DNA of 64,000 nt, taken from contig DASVPO010000017.1 in assembly GCA_036382855.1 (NCBI GenBank), positions 58,174 to 122,173 on the forward strand, written 5' to 3'. Below are positions 27,454-36,305 of this stretch, in pieces. Numbering within the stretch: position 1 is the first letter of the stretch; each line of letters starts with the position of its first letter. Below the pieces are notes generated by a model. That model had not been told where the DNA came from. It was given only the letters and a program-made list of their open reading frames with translations, and made no database searches. The stretch is from DASVTR01 sp036382855 (GTDB lineage Bacteria > Acidobacteriota > Blastocatellia > Pyrinomonadales > Pyrinomonadaceae). The position numbers and the translations under genes are program-made.

Positions 27454-28025
27454 ATGCTGCGTAGGATGCTTCTGGCTGCCTGTTGCATATTTGTCTTTTC
27501 ATCAACGGAGGCTCTCAGCTTCCAGCCTGTCGTCATGCAGGAATCTGTAGCACAGAAAGGTTCACTACCGCATGCTTTTTGAGAATGTCTTATCTGGACT
27601 GTAATGATATAGAAAGAAACAGAAATATCTCCTGCTATAACAACAGCACCAACTGTAAGAAAGACTGCTCTTGCAGTTGCTCGTTAACGGAGAGCACGAC
27701 TGGATTTCGCGGTAGCATCTCTTGGACTGACCCTTGTCGAGATGATACATCCGTAGTTAAAATTTATGCATGTACCAACAACTGTGACAGCGGAATCGGC
27801 TCGTGTTACTCACAACAAGAATACTGCCTGACATATCCAGAAGACGACAGATGCAGTGAGCCGCAAGCAGACGGGCGCATCTGTATGTCCTCGCCTATCC
27901 TGATTGACATTGCTGGCGATGGCTTCGCCTTGACCGACGCTGCTCACGGCGTCAATTTTGACCTCGATACTGACGGGCAGTTGGCCGAGCGCCTGTCGTG
28001 GACACCCGCAGGCTCTGCGAAGTAG
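27454..28025 (+). pseudogene. Frameshifted and truncated Cys-rich secreted protein
   Basis: AGGAGGT at 27442 precedes the ATG at 27454, which opens a good signal peptide (MLRRMLLAACCIFVF). The frame stops at 27583, and the coding signal moves to another frame (about 27565-28025). That second frame holds a cysteine-rich stretch (CKKDCSCSCS) and then ILIDIAGDGFALTDAAHGVNFDL. In related proteins this last stretch is followed by a SWT segment and a calcium-binding DRNGNG-like region. Here it ends at SWTPAGSAK. The gene therefore seems to carry a frameshift and to have lost its 3' part. A sequencing error could explain the frameshift but not the short C-terminus. Confidence 0.6.
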
Positions 28026-28042
28026 CCGCGCGGGTGTTTTTT
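28002..28042 (+). terminator. Intrinsic terminator
   Basis: ACACCCGC (28002-28009) pairs with GCGGGTGT (28030-28037), followed by a run of six T residues (28037-28042). It overlaps the last codons of the broken gene. The 260 bases between it and the EF-G-like gene show no gene. Confidence 0.7.
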
Positions 28043-28309
28043 GTTTGCCGCGTTCTGCTGTGGAAAACGATTTCGCCAGGCAGGTTTCAAGCGCCAACGC
28101 CCGCGGAATGTCCTGTCTTTCGTAGCCTTTCCGCTCAACGTATTCTCGTCGAGTTTGCGTTCACTTGCTTTTCCCCGCCGCGCTCGGATAAATTAACGTC
28201 TCACACGGAGCGCGCTCCCGCCCAAATCTTTTTCGGATTAGCTTCACTCGACCGGGATGGCTATTCTTCTCCGAATATATCTGTCTGAAAGGAAACTTTT
28301 ATCAACGCT

Positions 28310-30415
28310 ATGAAAGCTTTCGCAACCGAGTCAATTCGCAACCTTGCCGTCATAGGCCACGGCGACGCCGGTAAAACTCAGCTCGTCAGTTCGCTCCTTT
28401 ATCTGGCGGGCGCGACCCCTCGCTGGGGCAAAGTGGATGAAGGCACGACCGTCACGGATTACGATGAGGATTCCATCGAACGGAAGATTACCTTAAACAC
28501 AGCGCTCGCCCATCTCGAACACAGAGAGACGAAAATCAACTTTATAGACACGCCCGGCTACGCTGCCTTTATCGCGCACGCGCGTCCAGCCCTGCGCGTT
28601 GCGGACTGCGCGCTCGTCGTCGTTGACGGTGTTAACGGCGTGCAGGTGCAGACGGAGAAGACTTGGGCCTATGCCAACGAGTTTATGCTGCCGCGTTTTA
28701 TGGCCGTCACGAAGCTTGATAAAGAGCGCGCGGATTTCGGCGCGGCGCTCGATAGCGCACGCGGCACGTTTAGCCGCGCCATCATTCCCTTCACGCTGCC
28801 CATCGGCAAGGAGAAGGATTTCAAGGGCGTCGTTGATGTCGTGCACATGAAGGCTTACGAGTTTGACGCGAACGGCAAGCCGCGCGAGGTTGATATTCCG
28901 GCCGACGGGCGCGCTCTCGTTGACGCGACGCGCGAAAGGCTCGTCGAGCTCGTCGCGGAATCCGACGACGCTCTGATGGAGAAATATTTCGAGCAGGGCA
29001 CGCTCGACGATGCGGATCTGCTGCCGAACATCAAGAAGGCGATTGCGGGAAGCAAGCTCTGCCCTGTCTATGCAGTTTCGAGCAGCAGCCTCGCCGGACT
29101 CTCTAACCTCCTGGACGGCATCGTCGAGTTTGCACCCAACCCCGCGACGCATGAAGCGGAGCACGGACGCTCAAACGCGGACGGCGACGGCGAGATGCTG
29201 ACACGCAAATACTCGGACACGGAACCCTTCTCGGCCTACGTCTTCCGCACCGTCGCAGATCCCTTCGCGGGCCGCATCAACGTCATGCGCGTCATCAGCG
29301 GGCGCGTGCAGCACGACGCGACAGTCTTCAACTCTCGTCGCGGCGCGCAGGAACGCCTCGGCGCGCTTCACCTGATGCAGGGCAAACAACTCGACAAGGT
29401 TGACGAAGCGCGTGCGGGCGACATCATTGCCTGCGTCAAGCTGAAGGAGACGCAGACGGGCGACACGCTCTGCGATAAGGCCGCGCCGATTGTCTACGAC
29501 GGCGTTCAATATCCTGAGGCGGCAATCGCCTTCGCCATCGAACCCAAATCCAGGCAGGACGAAGAGAAGATCTCCGTCGCGCTCCACAAGATTCTGGAAG
29601 AAGACCCTGCGCTGCATTTCGACCGCGACGCGCAGACGAAAGAGTTTCTGCTTGCAGGCTCAGGCCAGCTTCACGTCGAGACAGTCATTGACAAACTGAA
29701 GAAGCGCTATGGCGTTGAAGTCACACTTCATCCGCCGAAAGTTCCTTACAAGGAGACTATCACGCAGCGCGCGGAGGTGCAGGGACGCCACAAGAAGCAG
29801 ACGGGCGGGCGCGGACAGTTTGGCGATTGCAAGGTCATCTTCGAGCCACTGCCGCGCGGCGAGGGTTTTGTCTTCGAGGACAAGATCTTCGGCGGCGCTG
29901 TGCCGCAGAATTTCCGCCCCGCCATCGAGAAAGGGATTGTTGACGCAGCTTCGTCGGGCGCTGTCGCGGGCTACCCGCTCGTTGATTTCAAGGCCGTACT
30001 CGTTGACGGCTCGTATCACACGGTTGACTCGGACGAGCACAGTTTCCGTGCTGCCGGACGCAAAGCCTTCCGCGCCGCTATGGAGAAGGTCAAGCCGACG
30101 CTGCTTGAGCCGATCATGGATGTCGAAGTCGTCGCGCCGCAGGAGTACAGCGGCGACATCATGGGCGACCTCAACTCGCGTCGCGGCCGCGTGCAAGGGA
30201 TGGAAGCCAGCAGCGGCAACCAGCAGGTCATCAAGGCTCAGGTTCCCATGGCCGAAATGCTCAACTATCAATCAACGCTGAACTCCATCACGGCCGCACG
30301 CGGCTCCTATCACATGCAGTTCTCCCACTACGATCAGGTCCCCGGCCAGATCGCACAGAAGATAGTCGAGCAGGCCAGAGCCGAAGGGAGAATCAGAGCC
30401 GAAGAGGAAGATTAA
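28310..30415 (+). CDS. Elongation factor G-like protein, atypical GTPase motifs
   Basis: EF-G paralogue of 701 residues with all five EF-G domains. It has departures from canonical G motifs: G1 is GHGDAGKTQ (residues 16-24) instead of AHIDAGKTT, the catalytic histidine of DTPGH is tyrosine (DTPGY, residue 85), and G4 is TKLD (135-138) instead of NKxD. Similar changes occur in the EF-G2-type paralogues of actinobacteria and other phyla. The C-terminal domains IV and V are intact (GRGQFGDCKVIFEPL, RRGRVQGMEA). It is likely a specialised factor, not the main translocase; slow GTP hydrolysis is inference. No rpsL/rpsG/tuf neighbours are present, as expected for a paralogue. Confidence 0.9.
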   Translation: MKAFATESIRNLAVIGHGDAGKTQLVSSLLYLAGATPRWGKVDEGTTVTDYDEDSIERKITLNTALAHLEHRETKINFIDTPGYAAFIAHARPALRVADCALVVVDGVNGVQVQTEKTWAYANEFMLPRFMAVTKLDKERADFGAALDSARGTFSRAIIPFTLPIGKEKDFKGVVDVVHMKAYEFDANGKPREVDIPADGRALVDATRERLVELVAESDDALMEKYFEQGTLDDADLLPNIKKAIAGSKLCPVYAVSSSSLAGLSNLLDGIVEFAPNPATHEAEHGRSNADGDGEMLTRKYSDTEPFSAYVFRTVADPFAGRINVMRVISGRVQHDATVFNSRRGAQERLGALHLMQGKQLDKVDEARAGDIIACVKLKETQTGDTLCDKAAPIVYDGVQYPEAAIAFAIEPKSRQDEEKISVALHKILEEDPALHFDRDAQTKEFLLAGSGQLHVETVIDKLKKRYGVEVTLHPPKVPYKETITQRAEVQGRHKKQTGGRGQFGDCKVIFEPLPRGEGFVFEDKIFGGAVPQNFRPAIEKGIVDAASSGAVAGYPLVDFKAVLVDGSYHTVDSDEHSFRAAGRKAFRAAMEKVKPTLLEPIMDVEVVAPQEYSGDIMGDLNSRRGRVQGMEASSGNQQVIKAQVPMAEMLNYQSTLNSITAARGSYHMQFSHYDQVPGQIAQKIVEQARAEGRIRAEEED

Positions 30416-30432
30416 GACGGAAGCGAGGCAGC

Positions 30433-30993
30433 ATGTCACAGCAATTAGCCAAACATTGGATTACGGCTGACGAGTACGAACGCATGGGTGAGGCGGGCAT
30501 CTTTTGCCCCGACGACCGCTTGGAGTTGCTCGAAGGGGAGATTTACGAAATGTCGCCAATCGGAAGCCGTCATGCCGCATGTGTCAAGTTCCTCAGCAAT
30601 CTTCTGAACCGTCAACTTGGCGATAAGCTAATTGTCAGCACACAAGACCCGATTCGGCTCAACGACTTTTCAGAGCCGCAGCCGGATGTTGCGCTCCTGC
30701 GCTGGCGCGATGATTTCTACCGCGATGCACACCCGACGCCCGCCGACGTGCTACTCGTCATCGAAGTTGCCGACACGACCGTCGAGAGCGACCGTCGTTA
30801 CAAGCTACCGCTCTACGCGAAGGCTGGCATCAACGAGGCGTGGCTCGTCAATCTGCCCGACGAAAGAATCGAGCTTTACGCCGAACCCGCCAACGGCGCG
30901 TATCAACTCACCAGAGAATTCAAACGCGACGGAGACGCGCAATCGCACACCATCGCAGACGTGCGCGTCTCCGTCGCCGCCGTCATCGGATGA
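30433..30993 (+). CDS. Uma2 family (DUF820) nuclease-like protein
   Basis: Protein of 186 residues with the Uma2 restriction-endonuclease-like fold. Family signatures are WITADEYERMGEAGIF near the N-terminus, RLELLEGEIYEMSPIGSRHA (about residues 29-50), the catalytic-type QPDVALL (about 90-100), and LLVIEVADTTVESDRRYKLPLYAKAGINEAWLVNL. The E-x-D-x-E/K arrangement of PD-(D/E)xK nucleases is conserved. These genes are abundant in Acidobacteriota and Cyanobacteria; their role is uncertain. It lies 17 bases after the EF-G-like gene and is probably co-transcribed. A strong terminator follows at 31084. Confidence 0.88.
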   Translation: MSQQLAKHWITADEYERMGEAGIFCPDDRLELLEGEIYEMSPIGSRHAACVKFLSNLLNRQLGDKLIVSTQDPIRLNDFSEPQPDVALLRWRDDFYRDAHPTPADVLLVIEVADTTVESDRRYKLPLYAKAGINEAWLVNLPDERIELYAEPANGAYQLTREFKRDGDAQSHTIADVRVSVAAVIG

Positions 30994-31083
30994 TGTCAGA
31001 CCAGACGTGGTGGTAGAAGTTCGCGGGGCAATTGATGAAGACTAACGAGTCTTCATTCTTCCATCAGGTGGTTACATCTTCAC

Positions 31084-31117
31084 TGGCGAGCGTTTTTACA
31101 CGCTCGCCACTCTTTTT
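31084..31117 (+). terminator. Intrinsic terminator after the Uma2 gene
   Basis: TGGCGAGCGT (31084-31093) pairs with ACGCTCGCCA (31100-31109), and T residues at 31113-31117 follow. It lies about 90 bases after the Uma2 stop codon. Confidence 0.75.
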
Positions 31118-31184
31118 GATGCTGTCATCCCTCCTGACAAGCCCCGTAGCAAGCCTGCCAGCGCAGTTATCCCACGTTCCCTTG

Positions 31185-31331
31185 CCATCAGCGCACATTC
31201 CGTCGCCGTCAGCGCGCAAACTTTTTCCGTCAGCACGCAAACTTTTCCCATCAACGCACAGACTTTTTCCATCAGAGCGCGTGCCGTTGCCATCAGCGGG
31301 CGTGCTAAAGCCATAATCCGGCGAACTTTTT
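31185..31331. repeat. Seven tandem 21-bp units
   Basis: Seven consecutive units of exactly 21 bases, each starting CC(A/G)T(C/A)A and approximating CCRTCAGCGCRCAAACTTTTT. The units are diverged but the period is kept without indels. A period divisible by three keeps frames open on both strands: the minus strand would encode ADGKSLR-like heptapeptides (frame 31064-31444), the plus strand PSARKLF-like ones. Neither frame has other features of a gene, so a coding role is unproven. The remaining bases to 31483 show nothing. Confidence 0.75.
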
Positions 31332-31483
31332 ACATAAGAATACAGTCCAACGCCACCAGCAGCCGTTCCGCGCCGTCGTCCGGGATAAAAATAGTGGAAA
31401 AACGTACGGCAGGGCGGGCAAAGTCTTGTCGGAGAGGCAAACAACCTCTGGCTTCAAGCTAAAGAGTGGCTAGTAGCTTCCGC

Positions 31484-32653
31484 CTATAGCCTCGGACGTT
31501 TGCCCCAATGGAAATTATTTACGGGCACAGTTCTGGAATATAGCTGTAACTCGTCAGGGGTCGGGATAATGATTTTCCCGTCTCTGTCCCCTAGCTGTTG
31601 AGCTTTCTGGGTGACAGTATGCTCAAGGTCTCGTTGTTTAAGGGGCAACAGACGTGCCTCGCGTGCCTGCCTGCGGTCGCTTCGCACCGCAAGAATATTA
31701 GACGACACTGCCATGAGCACTGAAAAAATAGCGACGAATAGGGGAATCCACTTTTCAGCCCAAGAGCGCGTGGCCCGCGCAATTTGTTCTTTCAGCAATT
31801 CATTCTGGGCTTGCAGGTGAATGTTTTGTTGTTCGGCGGCCGCAAGTTTTGCGTTGAAGGCTTGTTCGTCGCTCGCCGCCTTTGAAGCAGTCCGGCCAGT
31901 ATATGAATAAGCCAGAGCAAAATATGCTTTCGCTAATTGAAACTTCTCGTTGCGATAGTCGCTTGCTGACAGGTGGCCTTCTGTTTGCCATAATTCCAGC
32001 GCTAACCGCTGATAGAAGTAAGCAGTCAATGAGGGTTTGCCGTTTCCTTCAAGGTCCCAGACTTTGATAGTTCTCTCGGTGAAAGAGGCAGGCGTTTTGC
32101 CAGCAGGGCTGAACGCGACTGTGTAGCCCGGATATCTAAAGGTAATGTGCCAATTGCCCATAGCACGTGAGCCTCTGCGCTCTTTTTTCGTGCTCAGGAT
32201 ATGATTAGATATGAAGGGGTAAGCGACACAGTGGCCCTTAGGGTCGAATGCTGCGCCGTAAGCTACACTCTTAAGTTTGCTTTGAGAACTGCTCGTATCT
32301 TCAGCAGTTCTTCCAGCAACGATAATCCTGCCATCAGGGCTGAATTCTACTTCAGAAGCTAGATTTTTAATTGCTGTTTCGTAGTCGTTTGCAACGCGGG
32401 CAGTCCTGTCAGCGATGTCATTGTTTAATGCCGTATTGCAGCTTGAAAGATGCAGAATCTCGACTTCAGCCGCGTCGCGGGTTGTTTGCGGCAATTCTGC
32501 CAATAGTTTCGCCGCCATTTCCTTCGTGATGGTGGCGGTTCTTTCGCTTCTGTAAACCTGTAGGCTGGACGCACTAAAGAGGATGGCGAAGACGATAGCG
32601 ATAAAGCCTAATCGTTTGCCGTCAAGCTTTTTGCCTGAGAGTTTTGTTGCCAC
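31484..32653 (-). CDS. Membrane protein of unknown function with coiled coil
   Basis: Protein of 389 residues that I do not recognise. The start is a GTG at 32653 with GGAGGA ahead of it. A first transmembrane segment lies at about residues 16-33. The external part contains WD40-like fragments (VEFSPDGRIIVAG, YTVAFSPAG, RTIKVWDLEGNG) without enough copies for a propeller, so it may be a shortened relative of WD-repeat proteins. Then come a coiled coil (about 265-300, AAAEQQNIHLQAQNELLKEQIA) and a second transmembrane segment (about 308-328). The C-terminal tail is basic. Confidence 0.65.
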   Translation of the reverse strand: MATKLSGKKLDGKRLGFIAIVFAILFSASSLQVYRSERTATITKEMAAKLLAELPQTTRDAAEVEILHLSSCNTALNNDIADRTARVANDYETAIKNLASEVEFSPDGRIIVAGRTAEDTSSSQSKLKSVAYGAAFDPKGHCVAYPFISNHILSTKKERRGSRAMGNWHITFRYPGYTVAFSPAGKTPASFTERTIKVWDLEGNGKPSLTAYFYQRLALELWQTEGHLSASDYRNEKFQLAKAYFALAYSYTGRTASKAASDEQAFNAKLAAAEQQNIHLQAQNELLKEQIARATRSWAEKWIPLFVAIFSVLMAVSSNILAVRSDRRQAREARLLPLKQRDLEHTVTQKAQQLGDRDGKIIIPTPDELQLYSRTVPVNNFHWGKRPRL

Positions 32654-32883
32654 TGTCTTGTCCTCCGTGCGTTAAAGGGAGAGGGTTTGACATATAAGCG
32701 CGACTCTTGATTCAAATGTTGTAGGTTGCCGTCCGCAGAGTGCTATCCCATCAGAGGCAATTTTCAGACCCTTTGAGTTGTCTCATCAAAATCGGGGTTC
32801 CGCGAGATGGCTCTCTTAATTTCCCTCCATGAAATTGAATTTTCATCTGAAATTCCAGATCACTTAACTTTCTCCGTCTGCTC

Positions 32884-32911
32884 TTGTGAGCAGTGTAAAA
32901 GTCAGTATAAT
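32884..32911 (+). promoter_or_regulatory. Sigma-70 type promoter
   Basis: TTGTGA (32884-32889) and a perfect TATAAT (32906-32911) are separated by 16 bases, in front of the gene at 33036. A short hairpin (GGAAAGGC 32987-32994 with GCCTTTCC 33001-33008) lies in the leader just ahead of the ribosome-binding site. The other bases of 32654-33035 hold no gene. Confidence 0.55.
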
Positions 32912-33035
32912 TTGCGCGTCAACTTAAACTGAGCGCGGGGCCGTCCTCAGCCATCCTGCGTCGGCCAGCGTTTTTCCTAAGACTACGGAAAGGCCAGGCC
33001 GCCTTTCCCTTCACCCTCTCAAGGAGCACACTGCT

Positions 33036-33707
33036 ATGAACGACAAACAGAGACGACGCTTCGAGCGATTAGCGCGCAGCCGCGACTTTGGCACACCCCG
33101 GAGCGCGAGCTTTCCGGCCAACAGCGTCGGCGGCAAAGCGCTGACCAATATCTCCAACAGGCTTGCAGAGATTGAAAGCCTCGATGCCGCGCGTTCCACT
33201 CATCAAAGAACTGCGGAACAAGGCACAGGCGGCAGGCGTGCGGCACGCGCCGCATTGCGCAAGCTGGTTGGAGCTATCAGCGATACATCCGAGACCATCG
33301 CGCTCGACTTTCCAGAATTCAAAGATAAGTTCAGCAGGCCGCACAAGAACGTCAACGACCAGAATCTACTCAGTACGGCGCGCTCTTTTCTCGCAGAAGC
33401 GACGCCCGTGAAGGCGCGCTTCATCGAATACAACATGCCGGACACTTTCCTCGACACGCTCAGTACGCTCATCAGTAATTTCGAGGAGTCTATCAACCAG
33501 CAGAATGTGGGCGCGGGCGGGAGCAGCGCCAACAACGCGGCGATTGACGCGGCCCTGAAAGCCGCCGAGCTGGATTTAGAACGACTTGATACTGCCGTCC
33601 GTAACCAGTTTGCCAATGACCCTGCAACGCTCGCCGCTTGGGAAACCGCGCGCCACCTGCAAAGCGGCCCGAAGAAACTGAAGACGCCGACGCCACCGGC
33701 GCAGTAA
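33036..33707 (+). CDS. Helical protein of unknown function
   Basis: Cytosolic protein of 223 residues without signal or membrane segments. It is basic at the N-terminus (MNDKQRRRFERLARSRDFG) and mostly helical. A central region (about residues 75-150) contains ISDTSETIALDFPEFKDKF and ARSFLAEATPVKARFIEYNMPDTFLDTL. The C-terminus is a proline/lysine tail. I believe similar proteins occur in Acidobacteriota but know no function. AAGGAG lies nine bases ahead of the ATG, and a hairpin terminator follows. Confidence 0.7.
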   Translation: MNDKQRRRFERLARSRDFGTPRSASFPANSVGGKALTNISNRLAEIESLDAARSTHQRTAEQGTGGRRAARAALRKLVGAISDTSETIALDFPEFKDKFSRPHKNVNDQNLLSTARSFLAEATPVKARFIEYNMPDTFLDTLSTLISNFEESINQQNVGAGGSSANNAAIDAALKAAELDLERLDTAVRNQFANDPATLAAWETARHLQSGPKKLKTPTPPAQ

Positions 33708-33741
33708 CCGTCAGAGTTCGCCAGCACATTGTCAGCACACG

Positions 33742-33787
33742 AAGGGGATGCGCCGGAATCAAGGTTCGGGCGCATCCCTTACATTTT
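33742..33787 (+). terminator. Hairpin terminator
   Basis: GGGATGCGC (33745-33753) pairs with GCGCATCCC (33770-33778), flanked by AAG and CTT; a T-rich stretch follows. It lies 38 bases after the stop codon of the 33036 gene. Confidence 0.65.
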
Positions 33788-33867
33788 AGACTGCGCGAAA
33801 GTATCGCTAACAAGGCGTGGGGATGAATAAGTTGTTGGGCGGCGCGTTCCAGACATCCCACAAGAGG

Positions 33868-34311
33868 CTAACCGGGCTGTGGCTCTCCGTGCATTCTATT
33901 CCAGAGCAGGACGATGACGGCCCCGAGCAAGATACCGACGGTATCGGGAATCATATCCCGCGAACGACAGTGCCCGTTGCCGGTAAGGCCCTGTGCGAGT
34001 TCCACCAGCACTCCCATTGTAACTGCTGCCAGAGCTGCCCAGGCGAAGCCCTGCCAGTTAGACATCTGGAATTGTGCGCTCGTCATCAGGAAGAACAATG
34101 CGAATAGCATAATATGTGCGTAGTTGGTCAGAGAGTTAATAGCGAGCGGCATGTCGAACGCAAGTTGGCACGGCTGAGGATTTAGCCGGAAGCCGACGCT
34201 GGCGGGAAAGTAGAAGAGGCCGAGGACGACGAAGGTAATATAAGCCCAACGCAATCGCCGCATGGATAAAATAGCGAGCACGATGAATATTAGAAAGACA
34301 AGGTACTTCAT
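33868..34311 (-). CDS. VanZ-like membrane protein
   Basis: Membrane protein of 147 residues with about four helices (approximately 3-15, 24-40, 62-80, 93-109 and a last one near 122-140). The stretch GVLVELAQGL followed by CRSRDMIPDTVGILLGAVI matches the VanZ-like family signature (E-x-x-Q, R-D and the glycine-rich last helix). VanZ members affect teicoplanin resistance in enterococci, but most are of unknown function. It stands alone on the minus strand. Confidence 0.75.
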   Translation of the reverse strand: MKYLVFLIFIVLAILSMRRLRWAYITFVVLGLFYFPASVGFRLNPQPCQLAFDMPLAINSLTNYAHIMLFALFFLMTSAQFQMSNWQGFAWAALAAVTMGVLVELAQGLTGNGHCRSRDMIPDTVGILLGAVIVLLWNRMHGEPQPG

Positions 34312-34488
34312 ATCTCAGACTCCCTTCACAAGCCGCCCAACGCTCGAATTAACCCGCCCCCGACGATATCATGCAACCGACATCGCAGGACACAACGTTG
34401 ATGAAAGGCAAGCTAAGGGCGGTCGGGTTGAATGAGTTGTTAGACTGCGCCGCAAGAGAAGGCGTCTCTATAAAAGATTTCTTGTCTC

Positions 34489-35256
34489 TTAGTAGTAGAT
34501 AATAGTTCGATAAACTACTTCAATGACTCCTTCGGCTTTGTCTCCTTGTGTTACTGTTCTAAGCGTTGACCTCTTTATCCAGTTTCCTTGAGAGTCAAGC
34601 TCTAAAGAAGGAGATTGGCTAATAGCCTTATATCTGATTTCCCCATCATTATCATATAGCACTACGGTATCACCTATGTCAGATCGCATATATTTTTGCA
34701 TCAGGGTGCCGGAAGCATTATAGACCGCATCTTCAGTTTGCTTACCTTCTGCATCATACTTAAACAAGGTCTTATTCATTAAAGAGCCATCAGCAGCGTA
34801 CATTGCACCTTCAATTAATTTTCCGCGGGCGTCAAAGTTCCTCACCATTTTGAGCCGCAGAACACCGTCGGAATTGTACTGAGCACCGCCTGTCATTTTC
34901 CCACTTGCGTCAAAGTTATAGACCCATTTTGAGTCTATTGTTCCATCTGGCTTGTAGATAATCTTAGTTTGATTCCCTTTATCATCACGAGCGAAAACCA
35001 TCTTTTCAGCCAGAGAGCCATTAAAGTTGTATCTTAATTCTTCAATCTTATTACCCTTTTCATCATAAGTAATAACAGATTGCAGGATTCTTGCTTTCTC
35101 AACAGGCTTGCCCTCTCTTTGAAAAATCTCAGTTCTTTCAAGACGGACTGATTTGACTTCCCCTTTCAAGCCGTCAACTTCTTTATCAGTTCTTATCTGA
35201 GCACTTATGATATAGACAAGCAACAAGCCCAACAGTAAGGTACTAAATAATTTCAT
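34489..35256 (-). CDS. Secreted protein with MORN/RHS-like repeats
   Basis: Exported protein of 255 residues. The ATG at 35256 has an excellent AAGGAGGG six bases upstream and opens a signal peptide (MKLFSTLLLGLLLVYIISAQ). An in-frame ATG at 35295 is less likely. The mature protein has about seven repeats of about 24 residues resembling YD-x-x-GK-x-x-E-x-x-YN-x-DG-x-L, as in RHS/YD-like or YwqK/MORN-like repeats. This predicts an elongated beta-sheet structure. Its codons are more AT-rich than the flanking genes, suggesting recent acquisition. Function unknown. Confidence 0.7.
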   Translation of the reverse strand: MKLFSTLLLGLLLVYIISAQIRTDKEVDGLKGEVKSVRLERTEIFQREGKPVEKARILQSVITYDEKGNKIEELRYNFNGSLAEKMVFARDDKGNQTKIIYKPDGTIDSKWVYNFDASGKMTGGAQYNSDGVLRLKMVRNFDARGKLIEGAMYAADGSLMNKTLFKYDAEGKQTEDAVYNASGTLMQKYMRSDIGDTVVLYDNDGEIRYKAISQSPSLELDSQGNWIKRSTLRTVTQGDKAEGVIEVVYRTIIYY

Positions 35257-35476
35257 GAGTTTCCCTCCTTTAGTAAGTCTTGATTTGCCCTTCAATTATA
35301 GCAGCCCAACTAATATTAGACCGCTTTCTGTTGTCAGGCAGAACCAACGCTCCATCACATGAAGCATTCGCTGTGTTCTAATGTTCTTTGGCGCTGATGA
35401 CGGCCTCCTGGGATTCTGTAAGATAGCTTTGAACTGCATGCGCTTTTCACGCGGGCGGGATTTGACTGCTGCGCGT

Positions 35477-36127
35477 TCAGGATTTTTCTTTCTTTCCTCC
35501 GCGCTTCTCCGCGGCATCTGTGGTTGAATCTACGGCTCCCTGTGCGGCTTCTGTTTCTCTGGCGGGAAAACGCTGGCGGAAATCCTTCGAGCGTTGGCGC
35601 AGGTCGAGCCAGTCCTGAAAAATTTCAGGCGTTTGCAGCCAGACTGTGAACCATTCTGCGATCTCCGTTTTCTCTGCGCGCTTGCGTTCGTCAACCTTCG
35701 GATTGCGTGCGATCATCTGTGCGCGCTGCTTTCCTTTGAGTCCGACCTCGCGCAGGCGTCGCAAGCCCGTCTCATCCTTTTTACGCGCAAACTGCCTCCG
35801 CAGGTTTTCCAGATTCTTAATCGAAGCGGCCGCCTGCGCGAAGCTGGAAAACTTCAGCACGTTGCGGAACATCGCCTCGTAAGGGTCCGCGGCCCGCTCG
35901 CGTGCGTCAAGTTCCAGGACTTCCGCATGACGCAGTTCAGCGCCCTCGTCGGCCAGCAGCCTCGCTACCACGACAGGGCTCTCCAACGCGCCCTCTCCGA
36001 ACCTTTCGCGCACGACGCGTCCAATCTCTTCGAGTTCGGCCGCTCCCACAGATTCGCAGTCAAGGTGCTCCCACACCTCGATCATCAAATCACGCTTCGT
36101 CCGCGACTTCCATTTCTGCTCTCTCAT
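35477..36127 (-). CDS. Helical protein of unknown function
   Basis: Cytosolic protein of 216 residues from an assumed start at 36127 (MREQKWKSRTKRDLMIEVWEHL). The frame is open from 36184. No signal or membrane segment; highly charged, helix-rich. Residues about 25-60 (VGAAELEEIGRVVRERFGEGALESPVVVARLLADEGAELRH) look like a small helical domain. The C-terminal 20 residues are low complexity. I do not recognise a family. A plus-strand frame of 181 codons overlaps it; I prefer the minus strand because its composition is more protein-like. Confidence 0.6.
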   Translation of the reverse strand: MREQKWKSRTKRDLMIEVWEHLDCESVGAAELEEIGRVVRERFGEGALESPVVVARLLADEGAELRHAEVLELDARERAADPYEAMFRNVLKFSSFAQAAASIKNLENLRRQFARKKDETGLRRLREVGLKGKQRAQMIARNPKVDERKRAEKTEIAEWFTVWLQTPEIFQDWLDLRQRSKDFRQRFPARETEAAQGAVDSTTDAAEKRGGKKEKS

Positions 36128-36305
36128 CTCACGCGTTAGCTTACGGGAAAAGAAGACGGCGGGCCAGCCAGAAATCCAAACCATTTTGCGCGCTACCCAC
36201 GACTGTTAACGAAAACATCGTTGTGGCGGCGAAATCGAGCGACATGTGACAAGCGGACGGTTGACGAGATAAAATCTTTTCCTGTCATACGTCACTTCTT
36301 ATCTT

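Noticed and set aside
31064..31444. Minus-strand 126-codon frame over the 21-bp repeats
   Set aside because: The frame is open because the period is divisible by three; no ribosome-binding site or other evidence supports it.
35594..36139. Plus-strand frame of 181 codons
   Set aside because: It overlaps the minus-strand gene at 35477-36127, whose composition and helix pattern look more like a real protein.
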